Positions 5,451 through 5,620 of a stretch of 5,620 bases of DNA are shown here, in pieces. The stretch comes from Bacillota bacterium (GTDB lineage: Bacteria > Bacillota > Desulfitobacteriia > Desulfitobacteriales > Desulfitobacteriaceae): assembly GCA_023390635.1 (NCBI GenBank), contig JAEWCM010000014.1, positions 1 to 5,620 of the forward strand, written 5' to 3'. The stretch's first letter is position 1. Each line of letters begins with the position of its first letter. The notes below the pieces were generated by a model. That model had not been told where the DNA came from. It ran no database searches and saw only the letters and a program-made list of their open reading frames with translations. The position numbers and the translations under genes are program-made.

Positions 5451-5515
5451 CAGTGAATAATGTGAACATCTTAGTAAATCAGACCACCATCTAATTCGGG
5501 GAGGAGATCGGAGTA

Positions 5516-5620
5516 ATGACTGAATCAGGGATTTGTGCCTGCCAGAAAGAAACAGATGAGGAAAAATTACAGCGGATTAGTGATTTGATTGAGGAGTATA
5601 AGGAACGTGAAGGATGTCTT
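5516..5620 (+). CDS. NuoE/HoxE/HndA-like subunit (complex I 24 kDa family), N-terminal fragment
   Basis: Only 35 codons are present before the window ends. The ATG at 5516 follows GGGGAGGAG (5498-5506), nine bases away, with a second GGAG closer. The product begins MTESGICACQ and continues with a charged helix EEKLQRISDLIEEYKEREGCL. The pattern of a first helix ending in 'EYK-x-x-x-G-x-L' is characteristic of the start of NuoE-type thioredoxin-fold [2Fe-2S] proteins, where an I-P-V-L-Q/H helix normally comes next. These subunits serve in NADH dehydrogenases and electron-bifurcating or NADP-reducing [FeFe] hydrogenases. The Cys-Ala-Cys near the N-terminus is outside the usual cluster motif, which would lie further downstream. 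The assignment rests on a short stretch; an unrelated protein with a similar helix is possible. Nothing links it to the proline operon except position. Confidence 0.6.
   Translation, partial: MTESGICACQKETDEEKLQRISDLIEEYKEREGCL

Larger units (their letters stand above)
5183..5515. other. Non-coding region between proA and the NuoE-like gene
   Basis: No plausible gene is visible here. The first part (5183-5290) carries the proA terminator hairpin. From about 5290 to 5490 the DNA is strongly AT-rich, unlike the roughly half-GC genes on either side. It holds several inverted and direct repeats, overlapping promoter-like hexamers and repeated TGTGAA words (around 5296, 5324 and 5461), then the ribosome binding site GGGGAGGAG (5498-5506) of the next gene. 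It most likely holds the regulated promoter of that gene. Confidence 0.8.

Noticed and set aside
1..5620. tRNA, rRNA or CRISPR array
   Set aside because: No cloverleaf with a T-loop GTTCRA motif, no conserved rRNA stretch and no regularly spaced repeats were found on either strand.

Overview
The window looks like chromosomal DNA from a low-to-mid GC, Gram-positive anaerobe of the Clostridia, perhaps Desulfitobacterium- or Peptococcaceae-like. This is inferred from strong AGGAGG-type ribosome binding sites, a T-box leader, an Lrp/AsnC regulator coupled to an aminotransferase, and the start of what appears to be a NuoE/HndA-type redox subunit. No rRNA, tRNA, CRISPR array, insertion sequence or phage gene is visible.

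Left part, minus strand (1-1546). Reading leftward there is a six-helix DUF308/HdeD-like membrane protein (1546-1016), then an Lrp/AsnC-family regulator (883-386). The regulator overlaps by 4 bases the start of a class I/II PLP aminotransferase (389 to beyond the left edge). The last two form a tight regulator-enzyme pair that resembles the AlaR-AlaT pair of Bacillus.

Middle, plus strand (1694-5182). A sigma-A-like promoter leads into a T-box riboswitch with a readable Stem I, a CCC (proline) specifier, a UGGU acceptor-binding bulge and a competing intrinsic terminator. Behind it lie proC, proB and proA, the complete three-enzyme route from glutamate to proline: ProB phosphorylates glutamate, ProA reduces the phosphate to glutamate semialdehyde (which cyclises to P5C), and ProC reduces P5C to proline. 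proC and proB overlap by 4 bases and proA follows closely, so one leader that senses uncharged tRNA-Pro should control the whole pathway. A long hairpin at 5245-5288 probably ends the transcript.

Right part (5183-5620). About 330 bases of non-coding DNA become very AT-rich after the hairpin and hold inverted and direct repeats plus overlapping promoter-like sequences. The first 35 codons of a plus-strand gene follow, resembling the N-terminus of NuoE/HoxE/HndA [2Fe-2S] proteins.

Overall this is mostly well-understood housekeeping and amino-acid metabolism. The items most worth a second look are the compact proline T-box over a full proCBA operon and the repeat-rich AT region ahead of the NuoE-like gene. 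I see no evidence for a wholly new system.
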